NCBI GenBank assembly: GCA_022821905.1
Contig: JAJECS010000014.1
Coordinates: forward strand, 1-56,362
From: Chloroflexota bacterium
GTDB taxonomy: Bacteria; Chloroflexota; UBA11872
Direction of reading: 5' to 3'
DNA: 56,362 nt
The notes under the pieces were generated by a model. That model made no database searches. It saw only the letters and a program-made list of their open reading frames with translations, and had not been told where the DNA came from. The translations under genes and the position numbers were made by a program. Within the stretch, counting starts at the first letter, position 1, and the number at the start of each line of letters is the position of its first letter. Of this stretch, positions 8,406-16,530 are shown in pieces.

Positions 8406-9107
8406 ATGCGCATCCTGGCCCTGGCCGCATCGCCCGGCGACGCCGAGATGTGCTGCGGCGGCACGCTGGCGCGTGTGATGGCGCTGCGGGGCGCCGTGGC
8501 GATCTGCACCCTGGCCAACGGCAACAGCCTTGGCGATGAGGCGCCGCCGCGGGAGCTGGCCGACGTCCATCGCGCGGAGGCGGAGGCCGCGGCCGAGTCC
8601 CTGGGCGCGAAGCTCTTCTGGTTCGGCCACTCGGACTTCAGCGTGGCCAACGACGCCGTGACGCGGATGCAGCTGGTTGAAGTGCTGCGGACGTTTCGGC
8701 CGAACGCGCTGCTGACGCCGGCGTCGGTGGACGTGCATCACGACCTGCGCGACGTGTGGCGCCTGGCACTCGACGCGGCGCAGATTGCCGCTGCGCCGAG
8801 CGCCCGCACCGACCAGGAGCACCTGGATGCCCCGCCCGCGGTGTGCGCCTATCAGCCGCGATGGCTCGAAGGCTTCACCCCCGACACCTACGTGGATGTG
8901 AGCGACACCATCGACACGAAGCAGGCGGCCATCGCGCACCTCAAGACGCTGGCGCATTGGTACGCGGCGCGGCGGGGCATCGACATCGTGGAGGCCGCCG
9001 AGACGGTGTCGGCGTATCGCGGACTCCAGGCCGGCGTGGACTTTGCCGAGGCCTTTGCGGTGACGCCGGTCGCCGGCGGATCGGCAATCACGCGCATCCT
9101 GCCTTAG
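8406..9107 (+). CDS. LmbE/PIG-L-family protein with degenerate metal site
   Basis: A 233-residue protein of the LmbE/PIG-L fold, a family of zinc-dependent N-deacetylases acting on GlcNAc-type sugars (for example MshB and BshB). The glycine-rich CCGGTLA after the first loop is intact, but the signature A-H-P-D-D has become A-S-P-G-D (S9, G11, D12) and the second motif H-x-D-H reads H-H-D-L (H111-L114). By analogy with MshB, two of three zinc ligands and the general base are lost, so deacetylase activity is doubtful. The frame is otherwise intact over the family's usual length, suggesting a retained binding or regulatory role. GAGAGGAATTC precedes the ATG. It diverges from obgE. Confidence 0.82.
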   Translation: MRILALAASPGDAEMCCGGTLARVMALRGAVAICTLANGNSLGDEAPPRELADVHRAEAEAAAESLGAKLFWFGHSDFSVANDAVTRMQLVEVLRTFRPNALLTPASVDVHHDLRDVWRLALDAAQIAAAPSARTDQEHLDAPPAVCAYQPRWLEGFTPDTYVDVSDTIDTKQAAIAHLKTLAHWYAARRGIDIVEAAETVSAYRGLQAGVDFAEAFAVTPVAGGSAITRILP

Positions 9108-9140
9108 CTCCCCCCGCGTGAAGCGACCGTTGCGCACTCG

Positions 9141-9274
9141 CTCGTCACTCCCGCCCTTCACTCCGTCATTCCCGCTCACCACTCCGTCATTCCCGCGAAG
9201 GGCCCGTCATTCCCTCCGATCTGTCATTCCGATCCTCCAATCTGTCATTCCGAGCGAAGCGAGGAATCTAAGGA
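9141..9274. repeat. Cluster of GTCATTCC-type intergenic repeats
   Basis: About six short units of the form (C)GTCAYTCC occur at irregular 18-25 base spacing, ending in a full copy (9246-9273) of the CATTCCGAGCGAAGCGAGGA repeat. Related units occur at 16386-16440, 30062-30113 and 56209-56221. These resemble the widespread REP-like CGTCATTCC elements. The 9108-9395 gap contains no gene I can support. Confidence 0.6.
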
Positions 9275-9395
9275 GCAGCCGATCGGGCACAACGCCTGTC
9301 GACTCTCTACGGCCGCCCACCGTCGCCATGTGTTGCACCTCGCTTTTGAGTCGCCGGATTCCAGTCCGGTCGAACATGGCTCCGCCAGGGTCTCC

Positions 9396-11321
9396 GTGAA
9401 CGCACCCACCCACGAGCACCGACCGCTCGAACGCCTGTTCGGCGCCGGCGGCGGCCTGTCGCGGTTACTGCCCGAATACGAGACCCGCGCCTGCCAACTC
9501 CAGATGGCCGACTTCGTGGAAGGCGCGCTCGCCGCCGGGCAGCATGCGCTCGTCGAAGCCGGCACCGGCACCGGCAAGTCGCTGGCCTACCTGGCGCCGC
9601 TGCTGCGCGCCAAATCGCAGGCCATCGTGAGCACTGCCACCAAAGCGCTGCAGGATCAACTCTGGTTCCATGATCTGCCGTTGGCCGTCAGTCTCACGGG
9701 CGTGTCGCCGGTCGTGGCGCGTCTGAAGGGTCGCGCCAACTATCTGTGCCTGCTCTCCCTGGACGCGCAGGCGCAGATGCCGGACGCGGCGGTCGTGGGA
9801 TACATGCCCGACGTGCGGGCCTGGGCCGATCGCACCACCAGCGGCGACATGGATGAGCTGGGCGAGGGCGCGACGCCGGTGCTGCGCGCGGCGCTGACGC
9901 GCGGCATGGAGACCTGCGAGGGGCGCCTCTGTCCATACGTGCGCGAGTGCTGGGCCGAAAAGGCGCGGACGCAGGCCGCCGACGCCCAGATCGTGATCAC
10001 CAATCACCATCTCGTGCTGGTGGACGCCAAGATCCGGTCGGTGGGCGACGAGGACGGGACCGGCATGCCGCTTCCCCAGGGAGCGCCGGCGGTGCTCGAC
10101 GAGGCGCACACGCTGGAAGACGCGGCGACCTCGGTGTTCGCGGCGGAGATCGACGCCGGCCGTGCCTCGCGCATGCTCAACACGCGGCGGGTCATCGACG
10201 CGGTAGGACGTGGGCGCGCCGGCACCATTCGGGCGGCGCTGGAGGCGTCCACGGCGGCGTTCGCCCAGGTCGAGCGAACGCTGGGGACCGGTCGCACGCC
10301 GATCCGGGAGGAGGTTCCCGCCGGAATCCGAATGGCGGAGCTGGCGACCGAGTTGAGCGAGGCGGCGGGCGAGGTTGCCGACGGCGAGGAGCGCGCCTGG
10401 CTGAGCCGCCGGTTGCGCGAGCTGGCGATGGACGCGGACCGCGTCTTTCGCGTCGGCGATCCGGATTGGGTGCACTACGCCGAGCGTTCCGACGAACGCG
10501 GCATTGTCGCGACCGCCGCGCCGATCGACGTGGCTTCGACGTTCAAGCGGCTGGTGGCGGACCGCCGGCAAGTGATCGGCACGTCGGCGACGCTCACGAT
10601 GGGCGGATCGTTCGACTACGCGGCCGATCGACTGGGCCTGGCCGGCGCCGAGGGAATGGTGACCGAGCCGGCCTTCGATTACCGGCGCCAGGCGCTCCTG
10701 TATTTGCCGCATGACGTCGCCGAACCGCCGGCGGGCGGCGGCGCCTCGGAGGCCTACGCCGCCGCCATCGCCGCCCGCATCGAGGCGCTGGTGCAGGCCT
10801 CGGGCGGCGGCGCGTTTTGCCTCTTCACCAGCCACCGGGCGCTGCGCGACGCCTGGCGCCGGCTCTCGGGCCGGCTGGCGTTTCCGGTGCTGCGCCAGGG
10901 CCAGGCGCCCACGCCCGTGCTGCTCGACCAGTTCCGCGCGGCCGGCAATGCCGTGCTCTTCGGCACGCGGTCGTTCTGGGAGGGCGTGGACGTGCCGGGC
11001 GAGGCGCTGAGCCTGGTCATCATCACGCGGCTGCCGTTCGCCGTGCCCGACGATCCGGTCATTGCCGCGCGCACGGACCGCCTGCGGGCGGAGGGCCGAA
11101 ACTGGTTCGGCGAGTTCGCCCTGCCGCGCGCCACGTTGTTGCTCAAGCAGGGCGTGGGACGCCTGATTCGCTCGAGCCAGGACCGCGGCGTGGTGGCCAT
11201 CCTGGATCGCAGGCTGACCACCCGCCGCTACGGCGCCCTGGTGCTCGACTCGCTGCCGCCCGCGCGACGCACGGACGAGCTGGCGGACGTCTACCGCTTC
11301 TTCAGGTCCCGCGGCCGCTAG
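9396..11321 (+). CDS. ATP-dependent helicase of the DinG/XPD type
   Basis: A 641-residue superfamily 2 DNA helicase with the iron-sulphur arrangement of DinG and XPD, which unwind damaged, forked or R-loop DNA 5' to 3'. Walker A is EAGTGTGKS and the Walker B box is LDEAHTLED. Four cysteines in LKGRANYLC, METC, RLC and REC lie between them and should hold a 4Fe-4S cluster. The C-terminal half has SATLTMGG, FGTRSFWEGVDVPG and VGRLIRSSQDRG (helicase motif VI). GTG at 9396, preceded by AGGG, is preferred: an upstream ATG at 9330 would put coding sequence into the dispersed repeat. No exonuclease domain is attached. Its stop overlaps that of the convergent SIMPL gene. Confidence 0.9.
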   Translation: MNAPTHEHRPLERLFGAGGGLSRLLPEYETRACQLQMADFVEGALAAGQHALVEAGTGTGKSLAYLAPLLRAKSQAIVSTATKALQDQLWFHDLPLAVSLTGVSPVVARLKGRANYLCLLSLDAQAQMPDAAVVGYMPDVRAWADRTTSGDMDELGEGATPVLRAALTRGMETCEGRLCPYVRECWAEKARTQAADAQIVITNHHLVLVDAKIRSVGDEDGTGMPLPQGAPAVLDEAHTLEDAATSVFAAEIDAGRASRMLNTRRVIDAVGRGRAGTIRAALEASTAAFAQVERTLGTGRTPIREEVPAGIRMAELATELSEAAGEVADGEERAWLSRRLRELAMDADRVFRVGDPDWVHYAERSDERGIVATAAPIDVASTFKRLVADRRQVIGTSATLTMGGSFDYAADRLGLAGAEGMVTEPAFDYRRQALLYLPHDVAEPPAGGGASEAYAAAIAARIEALVQASGGGAFCLFTSHRALRDAWRRLSGRLAFPVLRQGQAPTPVLLDQFRAAGNAVLFGTRSFWEGVDVPGEALSLVIITRLPFAVPDDPVIAARTDRLRAEGRNWFGEFALPRATLLLKQGVGRLIRSSQDRGVVAILDRRLTTRRYGALVLDSLPPARRTDELADVYRFFRSRGR

Positions 11322-12094
11322 CTCTCCTCCGAGTCGGCGTCGTCGTCCGCGTCCATCAGCTCGATGTCGAACGTGATGCTCAGGGACACGCGAATTGTGA
11401 AGTCGCCGGGCGATACCGGAACACTCCCACCGCTGGAATCCAGCATGACCGCTCGCTCAACGCGCGCCGTCTCCGGGAAGCCTCCTGAAATCTCGGCGAT
11501 GTGCCGCGGGCTGCCAACCTCGACGCCCAGGCGATCGGCCAACTGCTCGGCCTTGGCCACGGCGTTGTCCACGGCGGCGTCGCGCGCGGCCTCTTCCAGG
11601 GCCTGGGTGTCTTCCACGCCGAAGGAGATCCCGCGCACGTTGTTGGCGCCGGCGCCGAGCGCCGCACCCAACACGTCGCCGGTCATGTCAATGTCCCGCA
11701 CGCGCACGGAGATCTGGTTGGCCACGTGGTAGAGGAAGTTGCCGGTCGGACCGTCTGCGTCGTAGATCTGCTCGACCCACATGTTGAAGCTGCGTGTCTG
11801 GATGTCGTCCTCGGAGACCTCCAGATCGGTGAGCGCCTCGATCACGCTCTCCATGGTCGACGTGTTGTCGTCAATGGCGGACTTGGGGTCTTCGTCGATC
11901 GTCTCCACGCCGAGCTGGATGTCGACAATATCGGGCGCCGCCGAGGCCGCGCCGTCGCCGTTCACCGTGATGGTGCGCGGCGGCTCCAGGTAGGACGTCC
12001 CGTCCGAATCCGCGCCGACGACGGCGACGCTGCCAACGACCGCCGCCAACGCCAGGACGGCGATGGCCAGTGAGATTCGCGCACGGTCCAGCAT
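11318..12094 (-). CDS. SIMPL-domain (DUF541) secreted or membrane-anchored protein
   Basis: A 258-residue protein with an N-terminal hydrophobic segment (about residues 7-28), likely a signal peptide or anchor. The SIMPL/YggE-type domain follows: RTITVNGDGAASAAPDIVDI opens it, with LGVE, NMWVEQIY and VRVRDIDMTGDVLGAALGAG after. The family is linked to oxidative-stress tolerance or envelope signalling in other bacteria, but its molecular activity is not established. It ends in an acidic tail (DADDDADSEES). AAGGAG supports the start at 12094. The stop codon overlaps that of the helicase gene by three bases (CTAG at 11318-11321). Confidence 0.85.
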   Translation of the reverse strand: MLDRARISLAIAVLALAAVVGSVAVVGADSDGTSYLEPPRTITVNGDGAASAAPDIVDIQLGVETIDEDPKSAIDDNTSTMESVIEALTDLEVSEDDIQTRSFNMWVEQIYDADGPTGNFLYHVANQISVRVRDIDMTGDVLGAALGAGANNVRGISFGVEDTQALEEAARDAAVDNAVAKAEQLADRLGVEVGSPRHIAEISGGFPETARVERAVMLDSSGGSVPVSPGDFTIRVSLSITFDIELMDADDDADSEES

Positions 12095-12274
12095 CTCCAG
12101 CTCCTTCGGTGGAAGACGGCGCCACACCGTCCTGAAGAGACTACGCCCAAGGGTCGCACTTCGTTCCCGCATATGTCGGGAATGTCACGGAAAGCCGCCG
12201 CGACCGCAGGCAACAGCACGAGCATCGCGAAGGGTCGAGGACCGCCCTACCGCAAGGGTGTTAGAGCGACGGAG

Positions 12275-12499
12275 CTAGCAGCCGCAGCCGCCTCCGCAGC
12301 AGCTTGCTCCCACGTCATAGGTGGGCTGCGACTGGCCGCCGCCGGACGACCGGGCCCCAACCATGGCCAGCGCGTGGTAGACGCGGCGCACACGCTTGCT
12401 GCGGCAGGACGTGCAAACAACCGGGCTCTCGTCCGTCATGCTGCGGCGGATATCAAACACGTCACCGCACTTTTCGCATTCGTAGGTATAGGCCGGCAT
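12275..12499 (-). CDS. FmdB-type zinc-ribbon protein
   Basis: A 74-residue small protein starting MPAYTYECEKCGDVFD, the FmdB/regulatory zinc-ribbon signature. Two CxxC pairs (CEKC, CTSC) should bind one zinc. The tail is unusually rich in Cys and Gly (SCCGGGCGC), which is seen in some members of the family. Function in the family is unsettled; FmdB was first linked to regulation of amide or formamidase genes. GGAGG precedes the ATG by 5 bases and a TATACT box lies upstream. Confidence 0.88.
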   Translation of the reverse strand: MPAYTYECEKCGDVFDIRRSMTDESPVVCTSCRSKRVRRVYHALAMVGARSSGGGQSQPTYDVGASCCGGGCGC

Positions 12500-12531
12500 G
12501 CAAGCCTCCGAGTTCGGGCCGCCAGGGCCAG

Positions 12532-12537
12532 AGTATA
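12532..12537 (-). promoter_or_regulatory. Probable -10 box (TATACT) for the FmdB-like gene
   Basis: TATACT on the minus strand, 32 bases before the ATG at 12499, with GGAGG between. It is the closest match to the consensus -10 in the window. Confidence 0.45.
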
Positions 12538-12633
12538 CGCCGGTCGTGGGTGGCTTCCTGGGGCGTGCCATGATGCCGCCTCAGAACCCTTGTGAGCCGC
12601 CGTTTGCGGGCGGTCAAGAAGGAGGCCATGCGC

Positions 12634-13149
12634 ATGGACCTGGAACGGTTCATTCGTGACATTCCGGATTTCCCCAAGCCGGGAATCATCTTCAAGGACA
12701 TCACGCCGCTGCTGCGGCATCCCGACGCGCTGCGGGAAGCCATCGACCAGCTCGTGGCGCCGTACCGGGCGGCGCCGCCGGATGCGCTGGTGGCGGTCGA
12801 GGCGCGTGGGTTCCTGTTTGCGGCCGCCGCCGCCGTGCAGCTGGGCTGCGGCGTGGTGCCGGTTCGCAAGCCGGGGAAGCTGCCCGCCGAGACCCATCAG
12901 ATCACGTACGAGCTGGAATACGGCAGCGACGCGCTGGAGATTCACCGCGACGCGCTGCACGCCGGCGATCGCGTGGTCGTGATGGATGACCTGCTGGCGA
13001 CCGGAGGCACCACGGCGGCGGCCGTGCAGCTCGTCCGCGAGCTCGGTGCGGAGGTGATCGGCAGCGCGTTCCTGATCGAGCTTGTGTTCCTGAACGGCCG
13101 GGCGCAGCTCGACGACCACCCGGTGCACAGCGTGATTCGCATCGAGTGA
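12634..13149 (+). CDS. apt: Adenine phosphoribosyltransferase
   Basis: Salvages adenine to AMP using PRPP. The 171-residue protein carries the family's FPKPGIIFKDITPLL start, the AVEARGFLF motif and the PRPP-binding loop VVVMDDLLATGGTT. Start choice: AAGGAGG at 12618-12624 sits 9 bases before ATG 12634, but too near ATG 12628 and far from a GTG at 12592; all keep the whole domain. The downstream glycosylase gene starts inside its stop codon (GTGA), so the two are translationally coupled. PRPP would come from the prs product encoded at 20112. Confidence 0.95.
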   Translation: MDLERFIRDIPDFPKPGIIFKDITPLLRHPDALREAIDQLVAPYRAAPPDALVAVEARGFLFAAAAAVQLGCGVVPVRKPGKLPAETHQITYELEYGSDALEIHRDALHAGDRVVVMDDLLATGGTTAAAVQLVRELGAEVIGSAFLIELVFLNGRAQLDDHPVHSVIRIE

Positions 13150-13847
13150 CGCTGCCCTCGCCGGCGGAGCTGGCCGACCGGCTCGAGCCATTGCTGGACG
13201 CGCTGGCGGAGCACTTTGGCCCGCAACGGTGGTGGACCGATACCGATCCGTTCGAGGTGATCGCCGGTGCGCTGCTGGTGCAGAACACCGCATGGACCGG
13301 CGCCGCCAAGGCGATCGAAAACCTTCGAGCTGCCGGCGCGCTGTCGATCGACGGCATCCTGGCGTTGGATGAGCTCAGCTGCCAGGAGCTGGTGCGCCCC
13401 AGCGGGTCCTTCCGCCAAAAGACGGCCAAGCTGCAAGCCTTCGCCGGGCACGTGCGGGATGCGCACGACGGCGATCTGGCCCGCATGCTGCGCACCCCCA
13501 TGGCGCCGCTGCGGCACGAGCTGCTCGGCATCTGGGGCGTCGGACCCGAGACCGCGGATGCCATCCTGCTATACGCCGCGCGCCAGCCGAGCTTCGTGGT
13601 CGACACCTATACGCAGCGGGCGTTGGAGCGGCTAGGCGTCATTCCAAACGGCGTGCCGCGGGCCGCCCTGCGCGCCCTGCTGCTCGAAGCGCTGCCGCCG
13701 GATGCCTGGCAACTCGCCGAGACTCACGGGCTGTTCGTGCGCCTCGGCAAGGCGCACTGCCGCTCGACGCCGGACTGCGCCCCGTGTCCCTTGCTCATGG
13801 GCTGCGAGTACGGCAGCGGCGGAACGATCGCGGCCCGGAGGGGCTAA
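13146..13847 (+). CDS. HhH-GPD DNA glycosylase, endonuclease III-related
   Basis: A 233-residue base-excision repair glycosylase of the endonuclease III/MagIII superfamily. The helix-hairpin-helix reads IWGVGPETADAIL, followed by the catalytic aspartate in FVVDTYTQR. The lysine that makes endonuclease III a lyase is replaced by glutamate (GPETAD), so a monofunctional glycosylase is expected. Four C-terminal cysteines (C-x5-C-x2-C-x5-C) form a 4Fe-4S site, with a first spacing one residue shorter than in E. coli Nth. GTG at 13146 overlaps the apt stop. Its own stop overlaps the convergent mrp stop. The base lesion recognised cannot be told from sequence. Confidence 0.85.
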   Translation: MTLPSPAELADRLEPLLDALAEHFGPQRWWTDTDPFEVIAGALLVQNTAWTGAAKAIENLRAAGALSIDGILALDELSCQELVRPSGSFRQKTAKLQAFAGHVRDAHDGDLARMLRTPMAPLRHELLGIWGVGPETADAILLYAARQPSFVVDTYTQRALERLGVIPNGVPRAALRALLLEALPPDAWQLAETHGLFVRLGKAHCRSTPDCAPCPLLMGCEYGSGGTIAARRG

Positions 13848-14917
13848 AGAACCGGCAGCGGCTCCGGCTTGGCGGCGTTCAGCTGGCTCAACTGGGCCGT
13901 CATGTGCTGCGCGGCGTCGAAGTAGGCCGACCCGAGCGCGTCATCGGCCCCGGACGCGGCGGGCGGGCGGCCCTGGTCGCCGCCCCTGCGGATGCTTGGG
14001 TCCAGCGGAATCTCGCCCAGCAGCGGCACCCCGGCCGTCTCCGCGGCGCGCGCGGCGCCGCCGTGGTCAAATATCTCGTGGCGCTCCTCGCAGCTGCCGC
14101 AGACGAAATAGGACATGTTTTCGACGACGCCCAGGTTCGGCACGCGCAGCTTCTCGAACATGGCGATGCCGCGGCGCACGTCTTGCAGCGCCACCTCCTG
14201 CGGCGTGCTCACGATCACCGCGCCGGCCAGCGGCAGGATCTGCGCCAGCGACAAGGGGGCGTCGCCGGTTCCGGGCGGCAGGTCGACGATCAGGTAGTCC
14301 AGCTGGCCCCAGTCCACGTCCTCGATCAGCTGCCGCAGGGCCTGCGCCACCATGGGCCCGCGCCAGATCATGGCGGTGCCCTCGTCGGCCAAAAACCCCA
14401 TGGACATGACGGGCACGCCGTAGCCGTAGAGCGGCTGGATCTTGTCGTTGGCGAGAATGGGCCGCCCGGTGACGCCGAGCATGCCGGGCACGTTGGGGCC
14501 ATAGATGTCGGCGTCGAGAATGCCGACGCGGGCGCCCATGGATTGCAACGCGACCGTCAAATTCACCGCCACGGTCGACTTGCCCACGCCCCCCTTGCCG
14601 CTCGCCACCGCCACGGTGTTCTTCACGCCCTGAAGCGGCTGACCCGACTGACCGAAGCCGGAGTTCGCGGTGACGTTGCTGGTCCACTCGATCTCGACGC
14701 CGCTGACTCCCGGCAATTCAGCCAGCCGCTCGCGAATGGCCGCATCCAGCGATTGCTTGACCGGTCCAAGCGGCACCGGCAGCACCAGGCGAAGGGCGAC
14801 GGCTCCATCGGTGACCTGCACGTCGCGCGCGAGGTTGTATTCGCTGAAGGCCGCGCCCAGGTAGGGGTCCTTGATCGTGCGCAGCGCCTCGCGCACCTCC
14901 GCCGTGGGCTGGTCCAT
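13844..14917 (-). CDS. mrp: Mrp/ApbC-type iron-sulphur carrier ATPase
   Basis: A 357-residue P-loop ATPase that holds and transfers iron-sulphur clusters. Residues 1 to about 85 are a MIP18/DUF59-like domain (EALRTIKDPYLGAAF), then the Mrp domain starts with the deviant Walker A SGKGGVGKST and ILDADIYGPN, and DLPPGTGDAPL follows. The cluster-bridging CxxC is C-G-S-C in YFVCGSCEE. It is monocistronic as far as can be seen, divergent from gpsA. Together with the Nfu-like (22753) and SufT-like (47167) genes it indicates an iron-sulphur assembly network dispersed over this segment. Confidence 0.93.
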   Translation of the reverse strand: MDQPTAEVREALRTIKDPYLGAAFSEYNLARDVQVTDGAVALRLVLPVPLGPVKQSLDAAIRERLAELPGVSGVEIEWTSNVTANSGFGQSGQPLQGVKNTVAVASGKGGVGKSTVAVNLTVALQSMGARVGILDADIYGPNVPGMLGVTGRPILANDKIQPLYGYGVPVMSMGFLADEGTAMIWRGPMVAQALRQLIEDVDWGQLDYLIVDLPPGTGDAPLSLAQILPLAGAVIVSTPQEVALQDVRRGIAMFEKLRVPNLGVVENMSYFVCGSCEERHEIFDHGGAARAAETAGVPLLGEIPLDPSIRRGGDQGRPPAASGADDALGSAYFDAAQHMTAQLSQLNAAKPEPLPVL

Positions 14918-15036
14918 GCTGATTCCCGCGTGCCGCCGTTCGGAATTCCGCCCGGCTCCGGCAAGGCTAACCCGGCGAGACCTGGATGCCCAACCGGCCC
15001 GCGCGCCGTGCCGGGCGTCCGCCCACGCCTACACTG

Positions 15037-16089
15037 GTGCGGCCAATAGCCATCGTCGAGGGCACTCCGACGCGCGTCACCGTCATCGGTTCGGGGAGCT
15101 GGGGCACCACGCTGGCGGCGCTGGTGGCCGACGTTGGCGGCGCGTGCGTGCTGTGGGTCCACGACCCGACCGAGGCCGACGCCATGGCGCGCCGGCGCGA
15201 GAACACCCGCTTCCTGCCCGGGATTCCGCTTCCCGATTCGCTCACCATCACCAGTGACCCCGGCTTCGCGCTGAGTGGGGCCGAGGTGGTGGTGCTGGCC
15301 GTTCCCATGCGGCGGCTGGCGGAAAACCTGGAGCGCTTGGAGGGTTGGTTGCCGCCCGCGGCCATCCTGGTCAGCGGCATCAAAGGCCTGGACCCACCAT
15401 CGGGCGCGCGAGTCTCGGAGGCCATGGCCGAGATTCTGGGCGGCGGCATGACCGATCGGTTCGCGGTGGTTTCGGGCCCCAACTTCGCGCGTGAAATCGC
15501 CGCCCGCGAGCCCGCGGCCACGGTGGTGGCATCAGCGGACCCGGAAGTGGCGCGAACGGTTCAGCGGGCATTGCGCGCGCCGTGGTTCCGCGCCTACACG
15601 AGCGACGACGTGATCGGCGTCGAGCTGGCCGGATCGCTCAAGAACATCATCGCCATCGGCGCAGGCATGGCCGACGGCCTGCGCGCCAGCCAGAATTCCA
15701 AGGCGGTCTTGATGACGCGGGGGCTTGCCGAGATGACCCGCCTCGGGGTTGCCGCCGGGGCGAATCCCCTGACGTTCAGCGGCCTGGCCGGCGTGGGCGA
15801 TCTGATTGCCACGTGCAGCAGCGCCAGATCTCGCAACCACTACGTGGGCAGCCAGCTGGCGCAAGGACGGCCGCTGGACGAGATCACCGCGCAGATGGTG
15901 ATGGTGGCCGAGGGCGTGGAAGCATCCCGCGGGGCGCTGCGGCTCGCCCGACGCCTGCGAGTGGAGATGCCGATCGTCGAGCTGATGAACGTCGTGCTCT
16001 TCGAGGGCATGCCGGTGGCCGAGGCCGGTGAACGGCTCATGGCCCGGGAGCCAAGCCACGAGCTCTGGGGGCTTGACGCGCGGGGTTAG
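15037..16089 (+). CDS. gpsA: Glycerol-3-phosphate dehydrogenase [NAD(P)+]
   Basis: Reduces dihydroxyacetone phosphate to sn-glycerol 3-phosphate for phospholipid synthesis. The Rossmann motif is VTVIGSGSWGTTLA; NTRFLPG, VSGPNFAREIA and the catalytic lysine region ELAGSLKNIIAIGAG are typical, as is FSGLAGVGDLIATC. About 350 residues from GTG 15037. ATG 14986 is also possible and would add 17 Arg/Pro-rich residues. Neither start has a clear ribosome binding site. A TACACT box at 15030-15035 abuts the GTG, which is awkward if it is the promoter. Single gene, divergent from mrp. Confidence 0.93.
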   Translation: MRPIAIVEGTPTRVTVIGSGSWGTTLAALVADVGGACVLWVHDPTEADAMARRRENTRFLPGIPLPDSLTITSDPGFALSGAEVVVLAVPMRRLAENLERLEGWLPPAAILVSGIKGLDPPSGARVSEAMAEILGGGMTDRFAVVSGPNFAREIAAREPAATVVASADPEVARTVQRALRAPWFRAYTSDDVIGVELAGSLKNIIAIGAGMADGLRASQNSKAVLMTRGLAEMTRLGVAAGANPLTFSGLAGVGDLIATCSSARSRNHYVGSQLAQGRPLDEITAQMVMVAEGVEASRGALRLARRLRVEMPIVELMNVVLFEGMPVAEAGERLMAREPSHELWGLDARG

Positions 16090-16145
16090 CGGCCACCCGG
16101 CGAGGCCGAGCCCGACACCTTCAAGACGCCAACCGCACCGTGGCG

Positions 16146-16151
16146 TACACT
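16146..16151 (+). promoter_or_regulatory. Probable -10 box (TACACT) for the 17-residue ORF
   Basis: TACACT lies 62 bases before the ATG at 16214, in the 441-base gap between gpsA and the RidA gene. The same hexamer precedes gpsA. No convincing -35 is seen. Confidence 0.35.
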
Positions 16152-16213
16152 TGACGCATAACGGGCACCGGCTGCCGGCCGGAATATCCCGAAACGCGAA
16201 GGGGGTGATCTGT

Positions 16214-16267
16214 ATGGGCGATGCCAGTCCGAACGGTCCCCGAACAGAGAAGGTGCGCGCGAGCTAG
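16214..16267 (+). CDS. Candidate 17-residue small protein
   Basis: A very short frame, MGDASPNGPRTEKVRAS, ends at TAG. It is reported because AAGGGGGTGATC at 16199-16210 differs from the ideal 16S-complementary AAGGAGGTGATC at one base and sits at normal spacing from the ATG. That is among the strongest ribosome binding sites in the window. A TACACT box lies upstream and a 10-bp hairpin lies downstream, so the gap has the layout of a complete small transcription unit. The peptide is hydrophilic with no membrane segment. It could be a small protein, a leader peptide or chance. No function is proposed. Confidence 0.35.
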   Translation: MGDASPNGPRTEKVRAS

Positions 16268-16321
16268 CGCGAGTCTTCGCCCACAGCCACCGGCTGCGGG
16301 CCTGATGTTCGGAGACGCAGA

Positions 16322-16347
16322 AACGGTCCGCCATAGCGCGGGCCGTT
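16322..16347 (+). terminator. Hairpin after the 17-residue ORF
   Basis: AACGGTCCGC-CATAGC-GCGGGCCGTT folds into a 10-bp stem with one G-U pair and a 6-base loop, followed by CCTGCTT. The T-run is weak, so termination is plausible but not certain. Confidence 0.4.
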
Positions 16348-16357
16348 CCTGCTTAAA

Positions 16358-16502
16358 GAGACCTTTGACCGACCTACCGTCACTCCCGCGAAGGAAGACG
16401 TGGATTCCACCCTTCGTCATTCCGGCGAACGCCGGAATCCAGTTCGGTCGAATCTGGCGACACCCTTGCTACGTAGCGTTGGGGCGGGTCTCAGCCCCGC
16501 CC
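16358..16502. repeat. Composite intergenic repeat (IS-terminus motif plus palindromes)
   Basis: GAGACCTTTG (16358-16367) repeats the IS terminus. Next come two REP-like units, the second a perfect 9-bp hairpin ATTCCGGCG-AA-CGCCGGAAT (16419-16438), followed by a GGGCGGG/CCCGCCC hairpin (16482-16502). The same order of parts recurs in mirror image at 30062-30197. No gene is seen from 16268 to 16530. Confidence 0.6.
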
Positions 16503-16530
16503 TTGCGGGATTGCGAAGGGTCTGCGAAAG

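Noticed and set aside
9141..9274. CRISPR array
   Set aside because: The GTCATTCC units are under 12 bases, unevenly spaced, and spacers are not of constant length. No cas gene is present; the nearest Cas4-like nuclease is 40 kb away.
9330..9395. Upstream ATG (9330) as the helicase start
   Set aside because: The added residues come from sequence matching the dispersed CCGGATTCCAGTCCGGTCGA repeat; GTG 9396 with AGGG is better.
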